From the NCBI RefSeq assembly GCF_030269305.1, contig NZ_BSTC01000010.1, positions 1 through 64,000 of the forward strand: 64,000 bases of DNA. Direction: 5' to 3'. The notes beneath the pieces are model-generated. The model worked only from the letters and a program-made list of their open reading frames with translations. It was not told where the DNA came from and ran no database searches. Of the stretch, positions 25,550 to 34,129 are shown one piece after another. Position 1 is the first letter of the stretch. Every line of letters starts with the position of its first letter. Source of the stretch: Kineosporia sp. NBRC 101731. GTDB lineage: Bacteria; Actinomycetota; Actinomycetes; Actinomycetales; Kineosporiaceae. A program made the position numbers and the translations under genes.

Positions 25550-26632
25550 ATGAAGACTTTTTCTCTGCGCCTGATGGCGGGCACCGCGGCCGTGGCGGCC
25601 GGGGTGTCACTGACCTCCTGCGCCAGCAACGACGAGACGGCCTCCACGGCACCGTCGTCGGCGGCCGCGACCCAGGGCACGGTGCCCGCCGGGGAACCGG
25701 ACGTGAACGGGGACGGGAAGGTCGTGATCGGGGTTCTCAGCCCCGGCGACATCCACGACAAGGGTTACTACCAGAGCTTCGTCGACGCCGCCGACACCTT
25801 CGCGAAGGACCAGGGCTGGAAGGTGATCAGCCGAGGGAGCGTCGCTCCGACCGACGCACTCAACGCGGCCCGGGCGCTGTGTCAGCAGAAGGTCGACCTG
25901 GTCGCGCTGGGCGCCTCGGAACTGTCGGACGCGATCCCCGCCTCGACCGAGGCGGTGTGCTCGAAAACGGCCTGGTACGTGCCCAGCTCCGAGAACGTCG
26001 ACCAGACCCCGGAGATCTTCCTGAGCTCCGACAACCCCTCGCAGGACATGCTCGCGGCGGGGTACGCGGCCGGTCTGGTGCTGCAGGACAAGAAGTCCAC
26101 GAAGGCCGGCTTCATCGCCGGGCCGGAGGCCGACTACAGCGTCGAGGCCGCGAAGGCCTACGAGGCGGGCATCAAGATGGTGGTACCCGACGCGCAGGTC
26201 AGTGTCACCTACAACGGTGACGCGAACGATCCGGCCAAGGGCCGGGAATCGGCGCAGGCTCAGATCAGTCAGGGGGTCAGCATCACCTACCCGTACCTGG
26301 GTGGCGCCACCGACGCCGTGGCCGAGCTGGCGAACTCGGCCGGCGTCGCCGTGCTGACCCCGGGCACCGACCGTTGCGACTCCACCGCGCCGACGTACGA
26401 CATCTCGGTGATCTTCAGTCCGGGCGACTACCTGACCGCCGGCCTGGAGGAGTTCGCCGACGGCAAGCTCGTGATGGGCGTGGAGAAGGTCTGGAAGATG
26501 GGCATCGACCCGTACCCGACCGTCAAGCTCTGCGACGCCACGCCGGAACAGCAGGCGAAGGTCGACGACCTGATGAAGAAGATGGGCAGCGGCGAGATCG
26601 ACGCCGACGCCGAAGTGGCGAAGCTCGGATGA
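25550..26632 (+). CDS. BMP family ABC transporter substrate-binding lipoprotein
   Basis: A 360-residue lipoprotein with signal peptide and lipobox SLTSC (Cys near residue 24). It is homologous to PnrA/BMP proteins, seen in VVIGVLSPGDIHDKGYYQSF and the sugar-binding-like fold that follows. The family binds nucleosides such as inosine and guanosine. It starts two bases after the amidohydrolase stop and is followed, with 4-bp overlap, by its ATPase gene. Two nearby Cys residues in the mature protein (ALCQQ and AVCSK) might form a disulfide. Ligand unknown. Confidence 0.88.
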   Translation: MKTFSLRLMAGTAAVAAGVSLTSCASNDETASTAPSSAAATQGTVPAGEPDVNGDGKVVIGVLSPGDIHDKGYYQSFVDAADTFAKDQGWKVISRGSVAPTDALNAARALCQQKVDLVALGASELSDAIPASTEAVCSKTAWYVPSSENVDQTPEIFLSSDNPSQDMLAAGYAAGLVLQDKKSTKAGFIAGPEADYSVEAAKAYEAGIKMVVPDAQVSVTYNGDANDPAKGRESAQAQISQGVSITYPYLGGATDAVAELANSAGVAVLTPGTDRCDSTAPTYDISVIFSPGDYLTAGLEEFADGKLVMGVEKVWKMGIDPYPTVKLCDATPEQQAKVDDLMKKMGSGEIDADAEVAKLG

Positions 26633-28131
26633 ACCCTGCGGCGCTGGAGGTCTCCGGGGTCAGCAAGCGATACGGCAGCGTTCTGGCCTGCGACGCGGTG
26701 GATCTCACGGTCAACGGTGGTGAGATCCACGGCCTGCTGGGTGAGAACGGTGCGGGCAAGTCCACGCTGATGAAGATCCTGCTCGGCCTCGTGCACCGCG
26801 ACGCCGGCACGATCTCGCTGCGGGGCGTGCCCACCGAGATCTCCGACCCACAGGCCGCGGCGAAGCTCGGTCTGGGCATGGTGCACCAGCACTTCAGCCT
26901 GATCGAGCCGCTGACCGTCTGGGAGAACGTGATCCTGGGTGACACCGGCCGCATCGACCGGCGGGCCGCCTGCGCCGATGTGGAACGGGTGGCCGCCGAG
27001 TACGGGCTGCCGATCGATCCGCGAGCCCGGGTGGCAGACCTGTCACCCGGGCTCCGGCAGCGGGTCGAACTGGTGAAGTGCCTGCGGCGCAACCCTTCCG
27101 TGCTGGTGCTCGATGAACCCACCTCCGTGCTCACACAGGCGGAGTCGGCGGAACTGTTCGGGGTGCTGCGGGCGGTGACGACGACCCAGAACCGGGCCGT
27201 GGTGCTCATCAGCCACAAGCTCGGTGAGATCATGGCGGCCACCGACCAGGTGACGGTGCTGCGTCGGGGCCGGGTGCGGTTCCACGGGGCCACGGCCTCC
27301 ACCGGTCCGGCCGAACTGGCCCGGGAGATGGTCGGCCGCGACGTGTCCCTCCTGGCGGAGGGAGCGGCGCTGGGGATGCTGACGGGTTCCTCGTCCACCG
27401 TCGGCGCCACCACCGACCGGACCCCCGCCCTGAGACTGACCGGACTACGGGCCGACCCGGCCCTGGGGCCCCTCGACCTGAGGGTGGCGCCGGGCGAGAT
27501 CGTCGGGGTGTACGGAGTGGAGGGCAACGGGCAGACCGAGCTCGGGCGGGTGCTGGCCGGCCTCTTGCGGCCGCGGGCCGGAACGGTGGAGATCGACGGG
27601 AAACCGCTGGGAAAAGGCGCTCCACTGGGGGTTATTCCCGAGGACCGGCACCACTGCGGCGTCGTGCTCGACCTCAGCGTCACCGACAACCTGCTGATGA
27701 AGACCCTGGACGGGTTCAGTGGCCGCACCGGCCTGCTCGACCGCCCCGCCATGAGACGTCGCGCCCAGCAACTGATCGACGACTTCGGTATCCGTACCCC
27801 CTCTCCCGACACCCTCGTCCGTACGCTGTCGGGCGGCAACCAGCAACGCGTGGTGCTGGCCCGGGAACTGTCCGCGCGACCGAAGGTGCTCGTGGCCGCG
27901 CAGCCCACCCACGGGCTCGACGTCGGCGCCATCGAGGAGATGTACGAACGCCTGCGGGCGGTGGCCGCGCAGGGGGTGGCGGTGCTGCTGATCTCCACCG
28001 AACTGGAGGAGGTGATGGCCCTGGCCTCCCGCATCGTCGTGATGTCGCGCGGGCGTATCACCGGCGAGCTGACCACCGCGGAGGCAACGACCGAGCGGCT
28101 CGGGCTGCTCGTGGGCGGGATGGCCGCATGA
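26629..28131 (+). CDS. ABC transporter ATPase with two nucleotide-binding domains (nucleoside type)
   Basis: A 500-residue RbsA/YufO-like tandem ATPase. The first domain has Walker A GENGAGKST (about residue 40), a LSPGLRQRVELVKCL signature and LVLDEPTSVL. The second has a degenerate Walker A (GVEGNGQTEL), an intact signature LSGGNQQRVVLARELS and AAQPTHGLD in place of a canonical Walker B Asp-Glu. Such asymmetry is usual in this family, where one site is catalytically weak. The ATG overlaps the binding-protein stop by 4 bp. It powers import through the two permeases that follow. Confidence 0.92.
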   Translation: MNPAALEVSGVSKRYGSVLACDAVDLTVNGGEIHGLLGENGAGKSTLMKILLGLVHRDAGTISLRGVPTEISDPQAAAKLGLGMVHQHFSLIEPLTVWENVILGDTGRIDRRAACADVERVAAEYGLPIDPRARVADLSPGLRQRVELVKCLRRNPSVLVLDEPTSVLTQAESAELFGVLRAVTTTQNRAVVLISHKLGEIMAATDQVTVLRRGRVRFHGATASTGPAELAREMVGRDVSLLAEGAALGMLTGSSSTVGATTDRTPALRLTGLRADPALGPLDLRVAPGEIVGVYGVEGNGQTELGRVLAGLLRPRAGTVEIDGKPLGKGAPLGVIPEDRHHCGVVLDLSVTDNLLMKTLDGFSGRTGLLDRPAMRRRAQQLIDDFGIRTPSPDTLVRTLSGGNQQRVVLARELSARPKVLVAAQPTHGLDVGAIEEMYERLRAVAAQGVAVLLISTELEEVMALASRIVVMSRGRITGELTTAEATTERLGLLVGGMAA

Positions 28132-29198
28132 GCCGCCTCACCCTGGCCGGAACCTGTTTCAGCCTGGCCGCCGCGCTCGTGCTGTCGGGTCTGCTGATCG
28201 TGCTGACCGGTTACTCCCCGGACGCCGCGCTGCGGGCACTCTTCGACGGTAGCCTGGCCGACGGCCCGGCCCTCACCTCCACGCTGCTCTACACCGCGCC
28301 GCTGTTGCTGGTGGCGCTCGGGACCTGCGTGTCCACCCGGGCCGGGGTATTCAACATCGGCCAGGAGGGGCAGGTGCTCATCGGCTGCTTCGCCGGGGCC
28401 TGGTGCGCGCTGCGCCTGGCCCTGCCCGGCGTGCTGTTGCTGGTCGTGGTGCTGCTCGCGGCGGCGGCCGGGGGAGCGTTCTGGGCCTGGCTGAGTTCGC
28501 TGATGTACCGCTGGCGCGGTGTGAACATCGTGGTGAGCACCCTGCTGATGGTGTTCGTGGCGCAGCAGCTGATCGCGTTCTCGGTGGGGCAGGCCTGGTT
28601 CCTCCAGCAGTCCAAGGGCGACAAGGCCGTGGTGGCGCCGCAGTCCAACCAGCTGCCGCTGAACGCCCGGTTGCCCTCGTTCGGTGAGTACCCGCACGTC
28701 ATGGTCAATCTCGGGCTCGTTCTGGCCGTGGTGCTGATGGCGGCCGTGGCGATCGGTCTGGCCCGCACCCGCTGGGGTTTCCGGCTGAACCTCACCGGGT
28801 TGAGCCCGGCGGCGGCCCAGCACGCGGGGGTGCGCATCGGGCTGGTCACCTCGCTGGCCCTGGTCGTGTCCGGCGCGTTCTCCGGGCTCGCCGGGGCGCT
28901 GATGCTGGCCGGACCGATCGGCACCTACCGGCTGCAACCGGGGATGTCGGCGAACGTCGGCTGGGACGGTCTGCTCGTGGCGCTGGTCGCCCGGAACCGG
29001 CCCTGGCTGTGTGCCCCCGTCGCGCTGTTGTTCGGGGTGCTGCGGGCCGGGGGCGGCTTCCTGTCCGCCACCGGCGTGCCCTTCTACCTCGTCGACGTGG
29101 TGAAGTCGCTGCTCGTGCTGGCGCTGGTGGTCCCGCCGGTCCTGGCCTCCCGGCTGGCGTTGCCGGTGCGGAGAAGTCCTGTTGCGGTGGAGGTCTGA
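28128..29198 (+). CDS. BMP-type ABC transporter permease (first)
   Basis: A 356-residue inner-membrane permease of the YufP/BPD-transp-2 family. Hydrophobic helices run throughout, with the family segment GVFNIGQEGQVLIG about residue 70 and FSGLAGALMLAGPIGTYRL near 245. It overlaps the ATPase gene by 4 bp and is followed directly by the second permease gene. Together they form the membrane channel for the nucleoside-like importer. Confidence 0.9.
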   Translation: MSRLTLAGTCFSLAAALVLSGLLIVLTGYSPDAALRALFDGSLADGPALTSTLLYTAPLLLVALGTCVSTRAGVFNIGQEGQVLIGCFAGAWCALRLALPGVLLLVVVLLAAAAGGAFWAWLSSLMYRWRGVNIVVSTLLMVFVAQQLIAFSVGQAWFLQQSKGDKAVVAPQSNQLPLNARLPSFGEYPHVMVNLGLVLAVVLMAAVAIGLARTRWGFRLNLTGLSPAAAQHAGVRIGLVTSLALVVSGAFSGLAGALMLAGPIGTYRLQPGMSANVGWDGLLVALVARNRPWLCAPVALLFGVLRAGGGFLSATGVPFYLVDVVKSLLVLALVVPPVLASRLALPVRRSPVAVEV

Positions 29199-29199
29199 C

Positions 29200-30114
29200 A
29201 TGAGCCTGGCCTTCGACACGGAAATCATCCTGTCCAGCGGGGTACGGCTGGCCACGCCCCTGGCGTTCGCCGCGCTCGGTGAGTACGTGGCCGAACGCGC
29301 CGGGTGCCTGAACATCTCGGTGGAGGCCATGATGCTCGGCGCGGCCTTCGGGTCGATCGCCACGGCCGCCGCGACGGGCAGTGCGACCGCCGGGCTGCTC
29401 GCGGGGGTGCTGATCGGGGCGCTCATAGCCTTCGTGCACGCCGGCCTCTCGCACCACGCGGAGATCAACACGTTCGTGGTGGGACTCGCCCTGAACACCC
29501 TGGTGCTCGGTCTGACCAGCTACTTCATCGCCACCAGCACGTATGTGGGGCATCAGGTGGCGCAGGTGCGGGTGCCGGTGCTGAGTGACATCCCGGTGAT
29601 CGGTGCCCCGCTGTTCGTCGAGCGCTGGCCGGTGTACCTGCTGCTGGTGCTGATTCCCCTGACCTGGTGGCTGGTCGCGCGCAGTCGCTGGGGGCTGGAG
29701 CTGCGGGCGGTGGGCGAGAACCCGGCGGCCGCCGATGTCACCGGCATCCACGTGAACCGGCGCCGGCGGCAGGCCATGCTCTGGTGCGGTGCTCTGGCCG
29801 GCCTCGGCGGGGCCCACCTGGCCGTGGGAGAGGTGGGTTCGTTCAGCCAGAACATGACGGCCGGGCGGGGCTACATCGTCATCGCGGCGGTGATCTTCGG
29901 GGCCTGGCGGCTGGGGCGCACCCTGCTCGGCTGTGCCTTGTTCGGCCTGGCCGACGCCCTGCGCCTGGCCCTGCCGGCGCTGGGGGTGACCCTGAACTCG
30001 CAGTTCCTCGCGGCGGCGCCGTACCTGCTGGCCCTGGTCGCCATGCTGGCCTTCGTCGCCACCTCCCGCGAGCCGAGGGCCCTGGGACAACCCTTCGAGC
30101 GGGGGTCGGGGTGA
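29200..30114 (+). CDS. BMP-type ABC transporter permease (second)
   Basis: A 304-residue permease of the YufQ-like group. It has the conserved AERAGCLNISVEAMMLGAAF block near residue 30 and a C-terminal GRGYIVIAAVIFGAW helix region. The ATG at 29200 follows a GGAGG ribosome site six bases upstream and lies one base after the first permease stop. It is the last gene of the seven-gene operon that starts with the aldehyde dehydrogenase, and it converges with the aldo/keto reductase gene 12 bases away. Confidence 0.9.
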   Translation: MSLAFDTEIILSSGVRLATPLAFAALGEYVAERAGCLNISVEAMMLGAAFGSIATAAATGSATAGLLAGVLIGALIAFVHAGLSHHAEINTFVVGLALNTLVLGLTSYFIATSTYVGHQVAQVRVPVLSDIPVIGAPLFVERWPVYLLLVLIPLTWWLVARSRWGLELRAVGENPAAADVTGIHVNRRRRQAMLWCGALAGLGGAHLAVGEVGSFSQNMTAGRGYIVIAAVIFGAWRLGRTLLGCALFGLADALRLALPALGVTLNSQFLAAAPYLLALVAMLAFVATSREPRALGQPFERGSG

Positions 30115-30126
30115 GAGGGCGTCACC

Positions 30127-31161
30127 TCAGCGGCGGCGCTGCGACGCGTCGGTGAGGGCCGGCGGCTCGTAGCCGATGTCGGCCGGGTTGATCACCGTCC
30201 CCGGAGCGATCACCTGGTCGATCGCGTCCAGGACATCGGGGGAGAGCGTCACGTCGCCCGCTGCCAGCTGGCCCAGGAGCTGCTCCTCGGTGCGCGGCCC
30301 CATGATCGCGCTGGTCACGGCCGGGTGGTTCAGCACGAAGCCGAGAGCCAGGTGGATCAGCGACAGGCCGGCCCCGTCGGCGATCGCGGCGAGCTGCTCG
30401 ACCAGGGCCAGTTTACGGTCGCGCATCGAGGTCTCGGCGAAGTCGAAATGGTCTTTCTCGCGCAGCGCCCGTGAGTCCGGCGCCGGCTGTTGCCCGGCGC
30501 GGTACTTCCCGGTCAGCCACCCACCGTTCAGCGGGCTCCAGACCAGCACCCCGAGCCGGTGACGCAGGGCCGTGGGCAGTACGGCGGCCTCACCGTGCCG
30601 GGCCAGCACCGAGTACGACAGCTGCTCGGTGGCGAACCGTTCGCGGTGCCGGTCCTGCGCGACCCACTGCGCCTCGACCAGCTGTTCGGCCGGAAAGCTG
30701 GAGGTGCCGATCGCCCGGATCTTGCCCTGGCGCACCAGATCGCTGAGAACGCCCAGGGTCTCGTCGATGTCGGTGGACGGGTCGGGGCGGTGTATCTGGT
30801 AGAGGTCGAGGTGGTCGGTGCCCAGCCGGCGCAGGCTGGCCTCGACCGCCCGGGTGATCCAGACCCGGGAGTTGCCGCGGCGGTTGCGGTCGAGCGGGTC
30901 GCCCGGCATCGCGTTGTGCCCCTTGGTGGCCAGCACCACGCTGTCGCGGCGCCCGGCCAGGGCCCGGCCGAGGATCTCCTCGGACTCGCCGAACGCGTAG
31001 ACGTCGGCGGTGTCCACGAAGTTCACGCCGGCATCCAGCGCGGCGTGGACCATCCGGTGACAGGCGGCCTCGTCCGGGTTGCCCCAGGCGCCGAACATCA
31101 TGGTGCCCAGGCACAGGGTGCTCACCTCGACACCGGTGCGGCCCAGGGTGCGGTATTGCAT
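30127..31161 (-). CDS. Aldo/keto reductase
   Basis: A 344-residue NADPH-dependent TIM-barrel oxidoreductase. The catalytic tetrad can be assigned to Asp and Tyr in DTADVYAFGESE, Lys in VLATKG and His in LYQIHRPD. A C-terminal IMGPRTEEQLLGQL segment matches the coenzyme-binding part of the family. The ATG at 31161 has GAGGAG eight bases upstream; more upstream in-frame sequence covers the divergent promoter. It diverges from the ring-cleavage operon. Substrate unknown; family members reduce aldehydes and ketones. Confidence 0.88.
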   Translation of the reverse strand: MQYRTLGRTGVEVSTLCLGTMMFGAWGNPDEAACHRMVHAALDAGVNFVDTADVYAFGESEEILGRALAGRRDSVVLATKGHNAMPGDPLDRNRRGNSRVWITRAVEASLRRLGTDHLDLYQIHRPDPSTDIDETLGVLSDLVRQGKIRAIGTSSFPAEQLVEAQWVAQDRHRERFATEQLSYSVLARHGEAAVLPTALRHRLGVLVWSPLNGGWLTGKYRAGQQPAPDSRALREKDHFDFAETSMRDRKLALVEQLAAIADGAGLSLIHLALGFVLNHPAVTSAIMGPRTEEQLLGQLAAGDVTLSPDVLDAIDQVIAPGTVINPADIGYEPPALTDASQRRR

Positions 31162-31281
31162 GGGGCAACTCCTCGATCGGGGCGGAAACCTTCTTCCGGG
31201 CGATGCTTTCATGTGCCCCAGGGTCACGGCCAGAGAATCCGGAAACAGCGCCGGGCGGTGTCTCCTCGTGCCCGGAGCACA

Positions 31282-31310
31282 TGGACGACGTGCCCGGGGC
31301 GTTCTAGCCT
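31282..31310 (+). promoter_or_regulatory. Promoter of the ring-cleavage operon (leaderless mRNA likely)
   Basis: TGGACG at 31282-31287 and TAGCCT at 31305-31310 with exactly 17 bases between fit the primary actinobacterial sigma consensus (TTGACN, TAGNNT). The expected start of transcription, about seven bases after the -10, falls on the ATG at 31317. The message would therefore begin at or next to the start codon, which also explains the lack of a ribosome site. Confidence 0.6.
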
Positions 31311-31316
31311 CGAACC

Positions 31317-31775
31317 ATGTCCTCACCCCTCACCTCACCCCGCTGGACCCATGTGGCCCTGCCCACCGGGAATCTGGACGCGGCCATCGAGTTCTACACC
31401 TCGCTCACGCCCCTGGTGGTGGTCGAGCGGTTCTCCGACGACGCCGGTGAGAGTGCCTGGCTGTCCAACGACCAGCAGGTCGACACCCCGATGGTGCTCG
31501 TGCTGGTCTCGTTCAACCAGGACCGGGGCGGGCAGCTGGGTCTGCTCACGCCGTTCGCTCACATCGGTATCGAGGTGCCGGAGCGCTCCGACGTCGACGC
31601 GATGGCCGAGCGGGCGCGGGAGAAGGGGTGTCTGCACTGGGAACCCCGCGACATGCCCGGCCCGGTCGGCTACATCTGCGCGTTCAAGGACCCGGACGGC
31701 AACGTCATCGAGATCTCCCACAACCAGAAGGTGTTCGAGCTGGTGCGCAAGCTGTGGGGGCCCGGCGCTGAGTGA
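31317..31775 (+). CDS. VOC family (glyoxalase/bleomycin resistance-like) protein
   Basis: A 152-residue protein with one vicinal-oxygen-chelate domain. Visible pieces are the opening RWTHVALPTGNLDAAIEFY strand-helix, a central HIGIEVPERSDVD and the closing FKDPDGNVIEISHNQK with its metal-ligand-type Glu. Members act as isomerases, lyases, dioxygenases or binding proteins. As first gene of the operon containing a Rieske oxygenase and an extradiol dioxygenase, it probably acts on a ring-cleavage intermediate. Its stop lies four bases before the next start. Confidence 0.82.
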   Translation: MSSPLTSPRWTHVALPTGNLDAAIEFYTSLTPLVVVERFSDDAGESAWLSNDQQVDTPMVLVLVSFNQDRGGQLGLLTPFAHIGIEVPERSDVDAMAERAREKGCLHWEPRDMPGPVGYICAFKDPDGNVIEISHNQKVFELVRKLWGPGAE

Positions 31776-31779
31776 GGTC

Positions 31780-32157
31780 GTGCGCGCCTACCTGGCCGCG
31801 CTGAACGCCGCCGACGTCGAGGCGGTGCTCGCCTGCGTGGCCGAGGATTTCGTCAACGAGCACACCGCCGTGGACGCGGTGAGCCGGTTCGGGAAGGCCG
31901 CGTACGCGGCTGCCCTCCCGGGCTTCCTCCAGGATTTCGACGGGCTGCGCTACCGGGCCGAGAGCATCATCTCCGACGGTGCGCAGGTGGCCGTGCCCTA
32001 CCGGATGTCGTTCCGGCACCGGCCCTCCTCCGGTGCGCCGGTGAGTGTCCGCGGCGCCTTCGTGTTCGTGCTGACGCCGGAGGGCCTGATCGGCCGCCGC
32101 ACCGACTACTGGGACTCCGGCGAGGTCGGCCGTCAGATCGCAGCGTTCCACCCGTAA
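31780..32157 (+). CDS. SnoaL-like / NTF2-fold protein
   Basis: A 125-residue protein of the nuclear transport factor 2/SnoaL-like fold, recognised from the helix YLAALNAADVEAVLACVAED, the following FVNEHT and the beta-sheet end DYWDSGEVGRQIAAF. Members include small isomerases, cyclases and Rieske beta-like proteins. The start is taken at GTG 31780, close after the VOC stop; the conserved helix begins right there, so little can be missing. A CTG four codons earlier is possible. Likely an accessory enzyme of the same pathway; reaction unknown. Confidence 0.68.
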   Translation: MRAYLAALNAADVEAVLACVAEDFVNEHTAVDAVSRFGKAAYAAALPGFLQDFDGLRYRAESIISDGAQVAVPYRMSFRHRPSSGAPVSVRGAFVFVLTPEGLIGRRTDYWDSGEVGRQIAAFHP

Positions 32158-32196
32158 CGCATCCCTCGCCCGCACGACCGAGAGAGGTCCCGGCGC

Positions 32197-33534
32197 ATGG
32201 CTCACCTTCCACCTCCCACGGCCCTGGTGACCGAGAACTGGGACGAGCAGACCTTCCGCGTGCATCGCGAGGCCTACCGCTCCCAGGCCTTGTTCGACGC
32301 CGAGCGGGACCGGGTCTGGGCCCGGAACTGGCTGTATCTCGGCCACGAGACCGAAATCCCGAACCCCCATGACTTCACGGTGCGCACGCTCGCGGGTCGT
32401 CCTCTGATCTTCGTGCGCGACGGGGAGGGCGAGATCCACGCGTTCCTCAACTCCTGCCCGCACCGCGGAACCGTGGTCTGTCGCGAGAACCAGGGGAATG
32501 CCAAGCATTTCGCCTGCTTCTACCACGCCTGGACCTTTCGCTCGGACGGTGCGGTCTCCTCGATCCCGGGTGCTGACGCCTACCACCGGGACGAGGCGTT
32601 CCGGGCGTCGATGGCGCTGCGGTCGGTGGCCCGGCTGGAGATGCACGAGGGCTACGTCTTCGTCGCGTTCACGCCCGACGTGCCGCCGCTGCTGGAGCAT
32701 CTGGGCGACGCCGCCGACTACCTGACCATGATCGAGCAGCAGCACGCCGGCGGCATGAGGACCCTGCCCGGCACGCAGCTGTACTCGGTGCGTGGCAACT
32801 GGAAACTCGCGGTGGAGAACGCGATGGACGGTTACCACTTCGCACCGACCCACAACACGTTCGTCGGGTACCTGCGCGAGAGCGGTTTTGCGGTCACGGA
32901 TGACGACCAGTATGCGTACACCCTCCAGAACGGCCATCTGTTGCTGGTTCTCACCGGTCACGGCGGGCGCATCAGCATGCTCTGGGAGCCCCGGTTCGGT
33001 GAGGACGAGCGGGTGCGCACCGCTGCGCACCGGGCCGAGATGGTGCAGCGGCTGGGTGCGGAGCGGGCGCACCACGTGGCCGACGAGAGCCACATTCTCT
33101 ACGTCTGGCCGAACCTGCTGCTGTTCGACATCGAGGGCCTCTCGATCCGGCAGCTCGAGCCGGTGTCGCCCGGCGTCACCGACGTGCGCGCCTGGCAACT
33201 GGTGCCGCGCGAGGAGGATCCGGACGCCCGGGCACTGCGCATGCGCACGGTGGTCAGCTTCGTCGGGCCGGGAGGGCTGGCCACGCCGGACGACATCGAG
33301 GCGTACGAGGCCGTGCAGCGCGGCATCGAGGCCACCGCCGGCGGCGGTGAGATCGACGTCAGCGACATGTCACGCGGGATGGCCGACGAGATCAAGGGCG
33401 TCCAGGGACGATCGATCGACGAGGGGGCCATGCGCGGCTTCTGGCGGCACTGGGTGGACGCGGTGGAACCGGGACGCTGGTCGGTCACCGGCCCGCGTCC
33501 GCAGAGTTTCGTGACCGGGCGGGACGTCCGGTGA
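32197..33534 (+). CDS. Aromatic ring-hydroxylating oxygenase, large (alpha) subunit
   Basis: A 445-residue catalytic subunit of a Rieske non-haem iron oxygenase. The Rieske [2Fe-2S] ligands are CPHRG near residue 88 and CFYHAW near 108. The mononuclear iron site is in NAMDGYHFAPTH (two His near 210-216), with the bridging Asp just before. The ATG is preceded by GAGAGG. It overlaps the beta-subunit gene by 4 bp. Such enzymes add O2 across an aromatic ring using electrons from a reductase and often a ferredoxin. Neither partner gene is in this operon, so electrons must come from elsewhere. Substrate unknown. Confidence 0.92.
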   Translation: MAHLPPPTALVTENWDEQTFRVHREAYRSQALFDAERDRVWARNWLYLGHETEIPNPHDFTVRTLAGRPLIFVRDGEGEIHAFLNSCPHRGTVVCRENQGNAKHFACFYHAWTFRSDGAVSSIPGADAYHRDEAFRASMALRSVARLEMHEGYVFVAFTPDVPPLLEHLGDAADYLTMIEQQHAGGMRTLPGTQLYSVRGNWKLAVENAMDGYHFAPTHNTFVGYLRESGFAVTDDDQYAYTLQNGHLLLVLTGHGGRISMLWEPRFGEDERVRTAAHRAEMVQRLGAERAHHVADESHILYVWPNLLLFDIEGLSIRQLEPVSPGVTDVRAWQLVPREEDPDARALRMRTVVSFVGPGGLATPDDIEAYEAVQRGIEATAGGGEIDVSDMSRGMADEIKGVQGRSIDEGAMRGFWRHWVDAVEPGRWSVTGPRPQSFVTGRDVR

Positions 33535-34100
33535 GCGCGGTCCTGGACACCGTGAAGCGTTCCGACGTGGAGGACTGGCTGTACGCCGAGGCCGACATCC
33601 TCGACGCCTGGGACTACGACGCGTGGCTGGCGCTCTTCGAGCCCGGGGCCCGCTTCGAGGTGCCGACCACGGACTTCCGCGGCTGGTCGCCCCTGGGGTC
33701 CGGCTCGTTCGTCACGGACGACTGGGACCTGATCAAGGCGCGGGTGAAGCGGCTGAAATCCCGCAAGGCGCACGCCGAGAACCCGCATTCCCGCACGCAC
33801 CGCCTGGTCTCGAACGTCCGGCTGCACGCCATCACCGACCCGGCGGCGCCGCTGCGGGTCGGCCCCGTGTCCACCGACGTGGCCGTCACGGCCCGGGACT
33901 TCGGCGATCTCAGCCACTGCCTGCGGGTCACCGCGTCGTTCGTGGTGCACCGCGCCCGCGACGGCCGCTTCGACAGCTACGTCGGCCGCTACGACCACGT
34001 GCTGGCTCCCGCCGACGACGGTTTCCGGTTCCGGCTGCGCCGCTCGATCCTCGGGCACGAGGTCCTCACCGCCGGCGCCCGGCTCAGCTTCATTCTCTAG
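33531..34100 (+). CDS. Aromatic ring-hydroxylating oxygenase, small (beta) subunit
   Basis: A 189-residue NTF2-fold structural subunit that forms the alpha3beta3 oxygenase with the previous product. Family features are the N-terminal EDWLYAEADILDAWDYDAWLA helix, the HSRTHRLVSNVR strand and the C-terminal RLRRSILGHEVL segment. The GTG start overlaps the alpha stop (GTGA). The alpha-beta pairing places the enzyme with dioxygenases of the naphthalene/biphenyl/benzoate type rather than the alpha-only oxygenases. Confidence 0.88.
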   Translation: MSAVLDTVKRSDVEDWLYAEADILDAWDYDAWLALFEPGARFEVPTTDFRGWSPLGSGSFVTDDWDLIKARVKRLKSRKAHAENPHSRTHRLVSNVRLHAITDPAAPLRVGPVSTDVAVTARDFGDLSHCLRVTASFVVHRARDGRFDSYVGRYDHVLAPADDGFRFRLRRSILGHEVLTAGARLSFIL

Positions 34101-34116
34101 TCCTCTCTGATTCTCA

Positions 34117-34129
34117 GGAGATCGCGTTG
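34117..34129 (+). promoter_or_regulatory. Ribosome binding site that sets a TTG start
   Basis: AGGAG at 34117-34121 lies six bases before TTG at 34127. No ATG or GTG is available in frame nearby, so this site decides the start of the extradiol dioxygenase gene. Confidence 0.75.

Noticed and set aside
26523-29498. Open frame of 991 codons on the minus strand
   Set aside because: Antisense to the BMP-type importer genes; composition is Arg/Ser/Pro-rich and no conserved motif appears.
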